DNA of 64,000 bases, from positions 14,742,062 through 14,806,061 of the forward strand of contig OU612074.1 in NCBI GenBank assembly GCA_914767715.1, written 5' to 3'. The first letter of the stretch is position 1. Each line of letters opens with the position of its first letter. A program made the position numbers and the translations under genes. Positions 1 through 14,300 of this stretch are shown piece after piece. This stretch comes from Membranipora membranacea (lineage: Eukaryota; Bryozoa; Gymnolaemata; Cheilostomatida; Membraniporidae). The notes beneath the pieces were generated by a model, which ran no database searches, was not told the origin of the DNA, and saw only the letters and a program-made list of their open reading frames with translations.

Positions 1-122
1 AGTCAAGTATGGTACTGAAGTTCATTTCAATGTTAGACAAGCACCAAGCAAGATGACTGATTGATCTTGAAATGGCACCACCCGCAATGAAGGCTACAGC
101 TTTTCTTCGCTTTTCTTGTGAT
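1..122 (-). CDS. Possible further (last?) exon of the sulfotransferase gene
   Basis: On the minus strand an acceptor-like CTTAACAG at 130-123 is followed by an open frame to the window edge. Its first base completes the split codon left by the exon ending at 2347, giving an in-frame continuation starting with ISQEKRRKAVAF. The translation is open for about 40 codons. I do not recognise a sulfotransferase signature in it, and a phase match has a one-in-three chance of being accidental. Confidence 0.3.
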
Positions 123-236
123 CTGTTAAGTCAATACAGATTGCTGTTACATTGGATAATAGTCTGACCTTGAATTCTACTTGCAGTATAATCGCAATGG
201 TCTTTACCTTCCAATTTTTTTATCACAATAGTCGAG

Positions 237-286
237 GTGGTGGTGGTGGTGGTGGTGGTTGCGGCGGCTGTTATGGTGGTGGTAAT
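237..286. repeat. (GGT)n microsatellite, interrupted
   Basis: A run of GGT trinucleotides with GCGGCGGC in the middle. It produces a polythreonine shadow ORF on the minus strand that is not a credible gene. Confidence 0.9.
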
Positions 287-2071
287 ACGTAGTAACAGTG
301 GTTTATGTTGCGAATAATGCAACAACCTTATAATCTTTGTCTTTTGTTAAAGGCGAGGTTATTGGGACAATCAGAGATGACCAACCACGTAGTAAGATGT
401 CTCTTACCTATGACCTGTTCATAGAGGGTGACACACTGATAATACCCAGATATGATGAGAAGAAAGTCTTATTCTACAATCTAGAGTGAAAGATTGGCAG
501 TCTGTCAACATTTGTGTAAAAGTATGATAAACGATCACATTAGCTAACTTTTTTCATAATGCCGATAAGTTAACTTGCATATAACACATCACCTTTCATC
601 GATAAAAATTGTATTCTGATCTCTGACGCGGTGATACATGCAACATATGATACCTTCATAGCTTAATCAGACGGAAAGCTCTTGATACTCTCCTACCTAA
701 CATGAATGGCACAATCAATACTCGCATCACCACCGAAGCACTAAGAATAGTGGCAACCAAGTGCAAGTCTGTTTTAACATTTGATAGACTGCCACCTGGG
801 TGCTATCGATTGAGTGCACGTGTGAGCATCCAAAGCAGACCAGTTGCTGTCCGGTCTCATAAACTTTTTAGTTTTTTGTCTCAGAATTTTTTATTCATAG
901 ATAATATTATTTTTGTTATGAAGACAAACATATTTTTATCATTGCCGTCTATTTTATTGAGCTCACAATCTCTTTTTTTTGGATTTTTCTACGCAGCTAT
1001 TCAACTTTTCATTTCGCATGAAATATTGTGATGATAAAGGTCCATTCACTCAGATCATCACACAATTGAAGCCTAACTTTTAAGTCTCATTAAACTGCCC
1101 ACAATTTGAGACTTATGCTGTAAAACCTTTTGGCTCTTAATCCCTCTGGATGATGTTGCAGTGCGAGTGATAAGATGTGTGATCCTTGCCGCATAATTAT
1201 TTTAGTATTTTCATAGTTTCCTTCCGTTTCAACATGACGGGACAACTACGCATTTAATTGAATTGGATATCTTACTCCCTTTTATTTGACAGAGAGAGAG
1301 AGAAAGAGAGATTTTCTTAAAATTGTCCTATACCAACCTGAATGCATCAATATTTGTTCCAAAACATGAAAAGAGGGATTTGAGTTGTGAAGTAGTAATA
1401 TGTAACAAAAAGAGACAGCATTATAGGTATTGAGTATATTTCCAGAAATTAATAACTGTTTAAAAATCAACATTGAAACCGATTGAGTAGGCATTTGTGC
1501 AAAAAGCTATAATGTCCGAATTTCTGTTGGTATAATCGGATCTGTGTTACGTCTAACATAAACCTAGATGACGATTGTACTTTTTATGGTATAAATTATT
1601 CACTATAGAAATATTTTCCTCGATTTGATTTGCGCATAGGGAGCGCAGTTTCTCTTTTGATCCATCTATTGCTGGTATATACGGCCTCTTTTTCTTTTTT
1701 GTCAGTTGGAGATTGCTTAGAAAGCAAGAGAATCGCTCTGACCTTAGGGAGTAATACAAATAAATAAATAATTAATGGGGTTCTGTCAAGAGACGCCCCT
1801 TATTATAAGGGGCGCTAAACCGAAGAGAACGTGGATTTGCAATTTTTTTATTTATGCTTTCATTTGAACAGATCACACTTTTTGGTCTGACAGCATGGGA
1901 AATTAAGATAGAAAGAGAATGCGAAATTTGCATGTGATAACAATCCCAAATAGGAGTCAAAATCTTTATTGTGCTTGAGCATGTGGAAAAATTAGGTGTC
2001 TTATTAAACAAAGGACACTCATCAATTGGCTTGTCTTTATCATCGTCTGAGTGAAGTAAACTAATAATAAG
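287..2071. other. Intronic or 3'-flanking DNA without recognisable gene
   Basis: AT-rich sequence between the candidate last exon and exon 5 of the sulfotransferase. I see a short (AG)n tract near 1292-1312 but no convincing exon, RNA gene or transposon ORF. The small ORFs here lack splice borders and protein signatures. Confidence 0.5.
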
Positions 2072-2330
2072 CCTAAAAAGAGTTCGGCAACAGCAATATA
2101 TAGTCTGACAGCTAGTTCTGTAGTAATTATGCAATGTTTTCACATTTAGAAAATTCAGAGCACTTCTGGCTTGAAATTATGTATAGTGTTAGAAATTGTC
2201 CTACCTTCGCATCTATGAGGTATCGTGGCCTAATGCTGTGCCAATCTAATAAGCCACCACCAAGTGTGAAAATATTGCATAATTACTGCAGAACTTGCTG
2301 TCAGACTATATATTGCTGTGGTTCTTCTGA
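2072..2330. repeat. Foldback (inverted repeat) element
   Basis: The minus-strand sequence of 2146-2072 and the plus-strand sequence 2263-2330 match over about 65 bp (both read through TTGCATAATTACT and GTCAGACTATATATTGCTGT), with a spacer of roughly 115 bp. The right arm ends next to the donor site of sulfotransferase exon 5. Probably a decayed MITE-like insertion. Confidence 0.7.
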
Positions 2331-2346
2331 AGTCTTTAATACTCAC

Positions 2347-5300
2347 ATTTTCTCATCGCGGCATGAATCGTAACCAAAGAATCTTGTCATCAGCCTGAAC
2401 TGAGTGATGTCATCGACCAAGTTCTGATATAGAACAACCATTAGCTCCCTGCTGTACTCTGACAACCAGTAAGTATGATGCCGCCTCCATTTAGCTAAAT
2501 ATGCTTGGAAGAATGTCTCAAATCCTGCATTAACGTAATATAAACATAGACTATAGATATAGAGACCTTCCACTTGCGCATAAAATGCGAATAGCCAATC
2601 GGCGTTATTTAACGGTCACGCCCACTTCTGGTTGTAAAGTAAGCGCTGCTGCCTTGGACAGCAATGGGTTTCTCAATAAAGTTTCAGGTTTTTCACCTGA
2701 GTTATTTGAGGCAAAATAACCACAATCTTGATGACAAAACTATAGACCAGACAGCAACAAAGTCACTATCAACTTGTTATTGCATTCTTAACCAGAGATT
2801 TATATTATACAGGCCTGTATTTTTGTAAGAAAGTAAGGGGGCTGGCAGTATAATCCATCATAGTTGCCCACTGCAATGCAATGATGGCCTGACATAGGTT
2901 AGCTATTGTGATGAGTTTCATGGACAAAGTTTTCATGTGTGAGGACAAGAGGGAGAGGCCTTCTTTTTGTTTGGATATCATCGCTTGTTAATATGTGCTA
3001 AGATTAATAAAAAAAAATTTAATCATGGTGACTAGTACCAACCATACACACGCATGCGAAAATGAAGTAAGAATAGCATCAGAGTAAAATGCATTGTCAG
3101 CAGATTCATACTGACAATTCATTACTGGGAAATGTAAAGAAATTACTGCATCGAGAGATAGGAGACCTCCCTCTCTGCCTCAAAGTTATTGTGGAATGGT
3201 TGGGGCTATGAAAAGCTGTTTTTTACAAATCACCTTGAAAACTTGTTTGGGCTTCATAGACAGGATTCAGATCAGTTCAAAACACATATCTTCAGGCAAC
3301 AATCAGCAATATGCTAACTTTAAACAGGAAAACTTATATTTTTTGAGGATGATGCTTTTCTCAGACCTATGCTATTGAAAATTTCTGTGCTGGCCTGACT
3401 GATTAATTCAATTCAAGTCACCAGAACTGGAGAATATATCATCAGTGATTGTTCACATTTAACTATTTTCACATTGAATATTCAATTCTCCATATATGGC
3501 CGTATATATGGGGGCTACATTACCAAAAGTTTTTATCATCCCTCAAGCATTTTGGTTCCTTGATGCCTATATTCTATATAAATGTCACATCTTAGTTAGA
3601 TTTCATTTGTCCCGGTTGATATGATTGAAAGATTTGTGTGAATGTTCTTATAAAATAAACAACTAAAATGTTCACCTTGTCAATTTTTGATAGTAAATTC
3701 ATAGCACTGGGTACGTTTATCTCCAACCAATTACCACCAGAAAGGGGTGGAGCCTAATTTTCAATGTGTTCGCATTGGTTATATACGTTATCATGGAAAG
3801 TGGAAGGTCTCTATATCTATAGTCTCTGATATAAATAAAAAAACTCACGCTCATTTATAGTCGTGATACCCTGTGAGAAACCATGATTTTGTTTGGTTTA
3901 TTTGTTTCCGGTATCATTGTTATGGGTCTACGAAGTGTATACTAAAGTGGCACAGAAGCATTTGAGGTCAGATGCCCTTCCTGACACCACCGTGATCCGC
4001 CGGAACTTGAAACACGTGACCTCTCGATTGGAAGACCCATGCCCTATCCATTACACCGCGGGCACTCACTCCACATAATATAAATGTGAGTTAATATTTG
4101 GAATCGTTCACAGGACAGACATGTTGATAATCTTTACTAAACAACATATATATGATTACATGGACAAACTTAATTTCGAAAATTTTAACCACAAGTCAAA
4201 TTTCACTTGCCGGTACAATTTAATACAAGTTTGATTAATGATAGCATACATAACTACGTTAATAAAGTATATTTTTGTGGATGGAGTTGTATATTTGTGT
4301 GGATCAAGGAGTTACAGACAACTTTAACTCCTTTGTCTTTAACTCCTTGTGTGGATTAAATCTTTTGATTCCTTTCAAAGCCTTTAAATATTAGTTATCT
4401 ACGACAAGGGTCCTCTTTCCTAAATTTTTAAGTGTCTTTTTAAAAAAAAATTCTTGGCAAAATAAGCTCGGCTTGTACGTTTACATGTCATCATACTTGC
4501 CAAGTAATCTAAATACAAAATAGGGAGATACCATTTTATGGCGATACTGCACCACAACGTGGTGCTTCGAAGGTGCGAAGCACCCGAGTCACCCACCTGG
4601 GGGTTTGGGGGGCGGTGTGACCCCAAATAATTCCATGTTCTTACTAGTACTAAAATATCAAACTGAGGTGAAATACACTTTAAACAATTACAATCAATCC
4701 ATGGGCCCCTGGGACTCTTACATACATGCCTTTACATTGTCAATGTCCAGTATCAAACACCCCATTGGCAAAGTGCTATATTGAATATTAGTCAAATTCT
4801 AATAGCCATCATATATTACTTTGGAGTTGCCCCACCACACATAAATTAAGGCAACTCCCATTTTTACATGTAGTTGGAATACAAAGGTATAAATAATATG
4901 ACTCAGCCAGAAACCAGTCAGTCACATAACGGCAACCAGATAGTGCAGACTACTATCATATTTCGTACTGAGGAATCATATTATACCTTTGTACCAACTA
5001 CATATATATATATATACATCATTACAATTATGGATCCAAACAAATCAACCAAAAACTTGTAGGACGCTACAACAAAAACAGAAAATAAAAACCGACAGAA
5101 AAAGCAAAAGAAAATAAAGGAAGAAGGCAAGAATGGGAAAGGGACTCTACTTATAACTGCTTACTGTACAACATGTATACTCATGAGGACAGCTAGATTA
5201 CTCATATGAGGATTATATTACTTGTAGAGTCACCCAGAAGGCTGGCGGCTAGTAGAGAGGACAATCCACTGATAGCTCTGTACTGAGAAGATCTTGCTTG

Positions 5301-8300
5301 AGCAAGTCAGACATTTGTAACAGTGATTTGAGGTGAGCCTGTTCTATCGATTGTATTGAGTTTAGTTGTATCGGTTATTCTAAAACCCCTTAGTTTCAGA
5401 TATAACATAATGGTGGAACATAAGGGTTGTATTCAGAGGTACCCTCACTGCAAGCGAGTTGTTTCCTGTTGGTAGTTGTTCTTAGGCGCAGGGACGCGCC
5501 ATTGTCGTTGTCAGCGAGGCTTAGAGTCTGTTATTTAAGTAGGGTATTTTGAAATTGGGCTAAAAAGCCATGGATCAAATTCCTTCATTAATTAAACAAA
5601 TTACAGTCTTGGCAAAGAACTATAAAAACCCACTTCACATCCCCATTTTCAATGATTCAGCAGAAGGGGTAAACTATGCTGAATTCAAATTCAGATTTTG
5701 CAGCGTAGCAGGTGCTCTTGGTATTGCATCGCATCATCAGCAAATATCTCTATTAGGGTTGTTTCTCAAAGACTATCCCCTCGCAGTTTTCAAAAACAAG
5801 ACCAAAGACTGCGACAATGTGAACGACCTATTTTCGTATATGGATAAGATTTTTGAGCCACTAATAAATGATGACTCGTATATTAAAATGATGGTTCAGC
5901 AAAATAAAATCCATCAGAATGCTGACGAGTCAGTCTCTTCCTTTCTGGCCAGAATAATGCGAGCCTTTGAGACAATAGAGGGAGATGCATTGAGTTTGTA
6001 TGTCGACCAGGCCCTTAAACAAGGCCTCAGATCAGACTTACTCAGATCATACTGGCTGAAATTCGGTTCTTTTAAAATAATTAATTTGAATGAGGTGTAT
6101 AGATTTCTTCGTTTTGAGGAGACATTGGATCATCACTTACAGAATAGTGATGGCGATGAGAGTTTCATTACAGGCAACACATCTAGAACCCATAGCTCAC
6201 AGGTTTTTAAAGGTACCAGAAAAAGGAAACGCCGAAGACGGCAAAATTCCTCTGCAAAACTGGTATTTGTTGATAAATGCTTGGAGGTTCAGGAAGATTG
6301 TGTTGAGTTGAAGGTCCCACATACAGTATCATTTCAACCTCGCCCAATGGATCAGTCTATGGCTAAGTTTAGCTTGGAAGCTTTTGGTATGCTGGAGAAT
6401 TATTCAGTAACCCAGGAAGTTGTTTATCTCCCACCAAAAAGTCCCTTAGTTGAGCCATTTGCTGTCAGACGGATGGAAGATTATCAGCCCACAGAAAAAC
6501 CTTCATGTACCATGAAGCCAGCGACCGATCTTCAATGTGGAACTGTCACAATCACACCAGATTCATCATTAAAACTATCAGCAAGGAAGGGCACAGACCC
6601 ATTGTCTGATGAGGGCTATAATTCAGGGTAATGTGAGAAACGGATTGGGCCGTGTACACAACAAGGTGTAGTTGGATTGCTCCGAGTCTACTCTTTGATG
6701 AGCGAGTGGGCTTTTTATCTTGAGTTTTAGAAAATGTGTTATAAAATGGTTAGCAAGTCGGTGGACGACTCCAAACTTAACTGCAAACAAGTTAAGTCTA
6801 ATAGTTTTTGTGTCGATTAAGATTGAATAATTCTTTGTGTGTTATAGTTCACTGGTGACTAAGTTTATAAATCATCATTCATTCAAAAGGTTTACTCTTT
6901 TATTCATAAAACTATATTTCTCAAATCATCTTGTCTTCACTGCCAAATTCTTTCTCTCTTTTCTCACTGCTGACCTACTGTCAAGCTTCACCATAGTCTT
7001 TTGTAACAATCAATCCTGCAATCAAATATGACATGTAACAGTGTGCTTTTACATAGGTCATAAATTAGCCTATCCAATGAGGTTATAGTTTGTGGAATCA
7101 GTGGGCAGGATTTCGGTGAGGTGAAGTGCACTTGTCTCATCCCCTGCCTCCTTTGGATGTTTCACATAGTTTCGTATGTATTGTGAACAGAGTACATGAT
7201 ATTGTTGCCACCATTAATCATGGGGCAGCGTACCCCACACTAAAGATTGTCTAGAGGTTTTGACTTACGATTTTCTACCCACACAAATATCACAAGAGTA
7301 TTTGGCCAATACCATGTGGTATAGACATAAATTAGGCCAGTCAGTCCTTCTCAGTGAAATCTGAGAGTTTGAAGTCAGAAGTATGCCTTCTCTTATTACG
7401 GGCAGGTAGCTGGGATAAAACCTGGAAGGTCTGTATCTAGAATGATACCTTTTGTCCATCTCAAAAAAAAAGAGGAATGTTCTGCTACCACAAAGGCGGA
7501 ATTGACGTCATATCCTGTGCTGCGTCTTTCATTGTTCGACATGTAAAATCTGCCATTGAATTAAGACAGGGTTTTTCCCACCCTGACAGTAACATGACCT
7601 GGAATATATTTTGTGCAATTATAATCTGCATGAAACAGGCAGGTGATATATCAGTATTTTATCACCATATAATGTTGGTGTAAATGGTAGTCAGTAGTGA
7701 TACCAGTTCTATCTTGTTATCAAGGTTATTACAGTTATAATCCAGTTGAGCCAATATAAGTAATTACAGATAATTAGCTCAGCTAATAAACATAATTACA
7801 GTAACAATGAGCTCAGCTAGTATGCACCTCTATCGGTATGGAGGTTAGGGGCTCAGGAATATATTTTTAAACAACTAGGGCCGGACCGGATGTCAAAAAG
7901 CCTGCATCATTGACCATAGCGTTGCATATATTCTTTTAACAAGCAGGGCTTACAAGAGTCATAAAGCCTGCATCATTGAACATAGCATTACGATTTTCAC
8001 AGATTTTTATAACCAGCTACTGAGGTAGTCTGAGCAATCACTCGATATCTGACCCTACTGAGGATAATTTTGAAAATGTGTCCCTCACTGTTGTTAGGTT
8101 TCTTTTTATTAAATCAAGTCTGGATAGCTTGATTCCACCACAGCGTTATATTTTTACCATTCGATGATCGAGCTTCATTTTTGATTGTTAGAGGATGAGT
8201 TTGGCGCCGGGAATGGCGGCCGTGTTTTGTTAGAGCTCCTGAAAAATTGTGATTTTATTGCTATATTGACTGGTCATAAGCCACTCTGATCATTCAAAGC

Positions 8301-11300
8301 TACCACAATTGATAGAAACAGTCTCCTAAAACTCAAAAAGACCACAAAGGACACTCAAAAACAGGTGTGGACTGATAATTATAAGGAGTCAATCAAGTGC
8401 AGTCATCCAGAGCTGCTCAGGAGCAAGAAAAGAGGCAAACGAGCTGGAGTCAGACAAAGTCTCAGGGAGCTCAAGTACAAAGGAAAGATAAAAGAAACAC
8501 TACCATCTATATTGCTAGCTAATACTAACCGTTTGTACAACAAGGTTGATCAACTTGAAGCCTTGCTGACCACAAGTTTATTGCAAAACTGCTGTCTAAT
8601 TGCAATAACAGAGACATGGCTATCAGACAAATTTCTGGATTCTCAGATAGCCTTAGCAGATTATATGACAGTGAGGGCGGACAGGAATGTAATTAGCACG
8701 GATAAAACAATAGGCGGTGGATTAGTACTGTATATCAATAAACATTGGAGCGATTCATTTCATGTCATATCGACCCACTCCAGCCATTATTTGGAAACTA
8801 TGGCTATCTCCCTGCGGCCATTTTGGACACCACGAGAAGTCTCATCTATCACGGTATTGTTGATATACGCAGCTGTGTTTGAGTCAACACCCAACAACGT
8901 TGCCAAGGAAACCATAAAAACAATCAATCACCAAATAGATGCCCTTGAGAAAGTCAACCCTAATTCCACTATAATAGCACTTGGTGACCTCAACCACATT
9001 GATATTAAACTCCCTAGCTTCTACCAGCAGGTCACTTGTCCAACTAGGAAGTCAAAAACATTGGATAAGTGTTATATAAAGTTCAAGAATGCATTCAAGA
9101 GCTACCCTCTAGGAAAACTTGGCAAGTCAGACCACAATCCAGTAGCTCTCATCCCTCGTTATAAACCTGTAAGCAGACATCTAGTGAAAACTACAGTTCC
9201 TGTCCGTAAGTGGAATGATGATACCACAGAGAAGCTGCTATCTGCTATCGAAACTACTGATTGGTCTGTGCTGACAGACCATGTAAGTGACTCTTCTGAG
9301 AAAGCAGAAATTATGTCAGATTACCTAGCTTTTTGCCTTGGTGAATGCGTTCCAACTGTTAATCGAGTTGTCAGTAATGACAAAACATGGATAACTGGCA
9401 AGATCAGAACGCTCCTGACGGCTCGGACCGCTGCACTCAATTCATGCGATCGTGCCAAACTCAATGATATAGAAACTGAGCTACAATGTGAAATACGGAG
9501 AGCAAAAAGAAGCTATGCTAAGACCGTAGAGCAGGAATTCAAAACAAGTGATAGGCAATCCTGGAAACGTTTGAAAGAAGTTATTAAACTAAACAATCAG
9601 CCTCCAAAAGAGTGTAATGTAGACCCTAACGCTCTTAATGACTTCTATCTTCGTTTCGAGAAAACCCAGGACCCTCCCGAGCTACCTCCACTCTGCAGCG
9701 ATAATATCCCTAAGCTGGTTGCTGGTGATGTCATCAAAACCCTACGTCAAACTGACACCAGAAAAAGCTGTGGACCAGATGGCATTCCAGGTAAATTACT
9801 CAAAACTGCAGCCTATGCACTTGGTGATCCTCTAAGTGATTTATTCAATGACTGTATCAAGGAGGGTAAATATCCAGATGTATGGAAAAATGCTGTTATC
9901 AAGCCAATCCCAAAGTCAAACACTGCAAATGTGGCCAAGGACTATCGACCGATAGCCCTTACATCAGTCCTCTCTAAGACCTTTGAGCGAGTCACGAAGC
10001 CACTACTTACCAAATGTTTGACAGATGACAGTCAATTTGCCTACAGAGAGCATCGCTCAACAGAAGATGCACTCACTGTCCTCTTAGATACGGTTACGGA
10101 GCACCTCGATGCAAATTCTAAGAACTATGCACGCTGCCTCTTTGTGGACTTTACTAGCGCTTTTAATACCATAAGCCCTACACTTCTCGTAGACAAGCTG
10201 AAGTCCGCTTCAATACACAACAACATGCTGAACCTGATACATAGCTTCCTGGTGAATCGTAAGCAGTGGGTGGCTACGAAAGAAGCCAAATCTCTCATTA
10301 AGACATCTTCAACAGGCTCGCCCCAGGGCTGTGTATGGAGCCCAATCCTATTCTCAATTTATGTACAGGATATGCCGGTACCATCGATGGGTAACTATCA
10401 CCTTATCAAATATGCAGATGATACAATCTTACTAGAGCTATGCTATCCTAATGTACCATCTACATTACCTGCTGCAGCAGAATGTCTAACCAGCTGGTTC
10501 AGCTCGCAAGATCTGCTCCTCAATGTCTCTAAGACTAAAGAACTCATATTTACCAACATGAGAGACAACCGTGCATGTGATCCCCTGGTAATCAATGGCA
10601 CAGTAGTTGAGCAGGTCGAGTCATTTGTATATTTAGGTACCACTGTTGACCACAAGTTGAGCTTTAAGGCACATTCTGAGGCAGTAATCAAGAAAGCTCG
10701 TAAGCGCCTATTTATTATGAAGAAGTTGTCCTCTCTTGGTATTTCTAAACCAATCAGAATGCGATGTTACTATACTTTCATTGAATGTGTTTTTATTTAT
10801 CATCTATGTACATTATTTGGCCATATATCCAAAACATGTCGCAACTCCATTAATGATGTTATATCAACCGCTAGCTTTTTAGCTGACTGTGAAGTCCCAT
10901 CTCTGTGCGAGGTTTTTACCAGAGTTTTTAAGAACCGTTGTCTTCGTATGTATGCAACAGACAATGAGCCAATCTTAGCCCTAGCTACACTTCCATCAGG
11001 GCGCTACTGTAATATCAAATGTAGGATAGAGCTACGGAGACAATGCTTTAGAGCACAATGTGTGAAATTTTTAAACTCCGTTTTCTTCAAAAGATAATAT
11101 TTTATAATGTGCAGACTTTTATATCACTAGTAACTTTTTAGCTCTACAAAACCAATATTTCTTAACCATAACGGCAGAGACAGAATAAAGTATATATACA
11201 AGATTTATTTTCTCCGAATTCCAAATCGCTGAAATAGAGCGTTGTATGTCGAGTTTGTTGAGGGAAATATTCACCTTCTCAAGATAATTAATCATTTTTA

Positions 11301-14300
11301 CCTTGCTCTCATCTCAAAGAATGTGTATCAAATTAAAATATAATGTAGGATTAATTCAATTTACTTGGGAAGTAGAATCACCTATGTAATGTATCATTCG
11401 GAGGTTTGATTAATTATCACCTCAGAGAAATGTAATTTTTGAACCAAAAGCATATAAGTTGAAACAATAATGGGTGAAAAACCCTCTGCGCAGGGGTCCC
11501 GGCCGGGTGGGTCTACAGGATATCCATGACCTGACTTAGCAAACGACATGACTTATACTGAGAATGTATGATCATGAAATGTATGTGTGTATAGAATGAA
11601 TGTCTTTCATAGCGTATTAGAAAAGGGTCGGTAATGGAAAGATAGAGTTAACTAGCTTTTGATGACCCATTAATTATATTAATGTAGATGCTTGGCAGTG
11701 AAACCTTTATCGCACAACCCAATTAAACTGTCTGGCTGCATGATTTGTGTTGCTATTATCATGCTTATTTTATGCTCGTTATTGTGGTGGTAGATATATT
11801 AACCCACTTAAAATATCTTCGTCGGCCAGCAACAGATTGTTACAGGCAAAGGAAATGAAGAGTGACCTTTATGCCAGAATGATTAATAGCTACTTTATCA
11901 AGCAACCAAACACTGTTTGATAAGTCTATGATGGGGGTACCATCATGAGCCGTAATCATGATCTTCACCACAAAGAATTTGTATACATGCCGATATAGGA
12001 AATCGGCATCAGCTAAGTGACGAGCCAATCGTTACAACGCCCAAGACATGAGTACCCGGTACCATGGTTATGTGGTCAAAAATCTGTGATCACCCGAATT
12101 CAGAGAGACTCAATCGTGCCTGAACCGAGAGAGAGAGAGGCACGTCTTCACACCCCACAATAGATGACTCAGTGTATCATATTTATCCCCAATTTAGTTC
12201 ACATAGTATATAATATTAAACAAATTTCTTGCTGATCGTGTGTTTCAAGCGATCGGGAAAAGTTGATTATCTCTTGATGTTAAAGCAGCACTCATATTGA
12301 GGATTGTACCACAATCACATTGAAATGTATGCTCTTATGTATGCACTAAATCCTTTCCTCCCACAGCTTTATTATAGAAGAAATCATTTGTCAGTAAACC
12401 AGACTACGGTGCCGGGCAGTCAAAGCCCAAGATATGCACTGTTTATATATAGATAAGATGTTGGTATACAGAGAGGAGCGGCATTCAGGTGGTATAGTGA
12501 AACACGGTAGAGTAACTCAATTATTATTTCAAGAGATCTTTTGTTTTATAGTGTAGACTGTGACCTAGGGACTAGGTCATTTAAGAGCCAGAATAATGCT
12601 ATATTGAATATTAGTCAAATTCTAATAGCCATCATATATTACTTTGGAGTTGCCCCACCACACATAAATTAAGGCAACTCCCATTTTTACATGTAGTTGG
12701 AATACAAAGGTATAAATAATATGACTCAGCCAGAAACCAGTCAGTCATATAACGGCAACCAGATAGTGCAGACTACTATCATATTTCGTACTGAGGAATC
12801 ATATTATACCTTTGTACCAACTACATATATATATATATACATCATTACAATTATGGATCCAAACAAATCAACCAAAAACTTGTAGGACGCTACAACAAAA
12901 ACAGAAAATAAAAACCGACAGAAAAAGCAAAAGAAAATAAAGGAAGAAGGCAAGAATGGGAAAGGGACTCTACTTATAACTGCTTACTGTACAACATGTA
13001 TACTCATGAGGACAGCTAGATTACTCATATGAGGATTATATTACTTGTAGAGTCACCCAGAAGGCTGGCGGCTAGTAGAGAGGACAATCCACTGATAGCT
13101 CTGTACTGAGAAGATCTTGCTTGAGCAAGTCAGACATTTGTAACAGTGATTTGAGGTGAGCCTGTTCTATCGATTGTATTGAGTTTAGTTGTATCGGTTA
13201 TTCTAAAACCCCTTAGTTTCAGATATAACAAAAGTAGAGGCATGTAAGTCCCAGGGGCCTTTGCCTGTCAAGACAGGCTACAAGTGCCCATGCATCATCA
13301 AGATCTGAAAATGTGCTCAGTCACAGACAGTGAGAATCCAGATAAGGTACTATATTTGTTTGACTAACATTAAATATGTTTCAAAGTCTTTGGTCCGAGC
13401 TTTGTTAAATTGTAGTGGACCTACCTTTGGAATTGTTAGGTTTCTATTTTCCTTCACTTAAATTTAACTAGAGTAGACAGTACAAAATTAATACTAAAAA
13501 ATGTGTGATCTGAAAGGAAATGAAAACTAAAGGTATGCACTTGGCTCGCTACTTTATATTGTGACCAATGACAGTCAGTGTTGTTAGTTATGAGAGGATG
13601 CTATTGGTCATTTACAATAATAGGCTGAATCTTAACAAAACAGGTAAATTTGTTAGGATTGTTAAATATGATAATTGCTTTCAATTTTGTGTGCAAAGAC
13701 CTGAACAGTCATACTGACTCTCGTGATCTGACTGGGCATGTAGATCACTGATAAACTAGGCTGTAGTTACCACAAAGTAGATGTCGTAAGGCTAAGTATA
13801 AATCATGCGTGACTTGAATTTGCGCATGTGTAAGAACAATGAGTTTAGTCTGGGTTCTAATTGGTCTGGGAAGATAGGACACCCCCTGCATCAATTTCTA
13901 GTCAACTTTAGCTAATAGTGACAATAGAAGATAACTCGTTCTAACAATTCCGCACGCATTTGTGAGTGTGCCACCAGAGCAGGTAGCCAATCAGATGGCT
14001 TCGGAATTCCGAGGCTCAATTTTGCAGAGATCAGCTCATGCCCAGAGCTGAGCATGCGCAGAATGCTGAACAGTAACTAGTCAACAACAACATGTGCTTG
14101 GATAACTATCAAAAAACTCCGATTGGACTGTTTTCTCTAAAATCTGGAGGAAATAGTGAGATTTACAAAAAGTGGGAGGTGGGTGTAAAAATCTGGAGGG
14201 TCACGCCTAAATCAGGAGAGTTGGCAAGTATGCATGTCATTTAAATACAGTTATTCACTTGAATTTCAATTTCATACATACATACAACAATTAGAACATC

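Larger units (their letters stand above)
4774..13230 (+). mobile_element. Complete LTR retrotransposon, gag-only, with nested LINE ORF
   Basis: Two 634-bp direct repeats (4774-5407 and 12597-13230) start TG and end CA. They are flanked by the same 4 bp, AAAG (4770-4773 and 13231-13234), as expected for integrase-mediated insertion. The only LTR difference I noticed is one C/T at the CAGTCACATAAC site, so the insertion is very young. A candidate primer-binding site, TGGTGGAACATAAGG, starts at 5411, four bases after the 5' LTR. No clear polypurine tract precedes the 3' LTR. The only retroviral-type gene is gag (5570-6631). No protease, integrase or LTR-type RT is visible, so the element looks non-autonomous. 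It sits in intron 4 of the sulfotransferase gene. Confidence 0.93.

Noticed and set aside
4874-5062. 62-codon ORF found twice (also at 12697-12885)
   Set aside because: Both copies lie in the LTRs; repetition comes from the LTR pair, and the ORF crosses a (TA)n tract and the internal inverted repeat.
5411-5428. Assigning the primer tRNA from the candidate primer-binding site
   Set aside because: The complement ends in CCACCA as expected, but I cannot match the inner bases to a specific tRNA with confidence.
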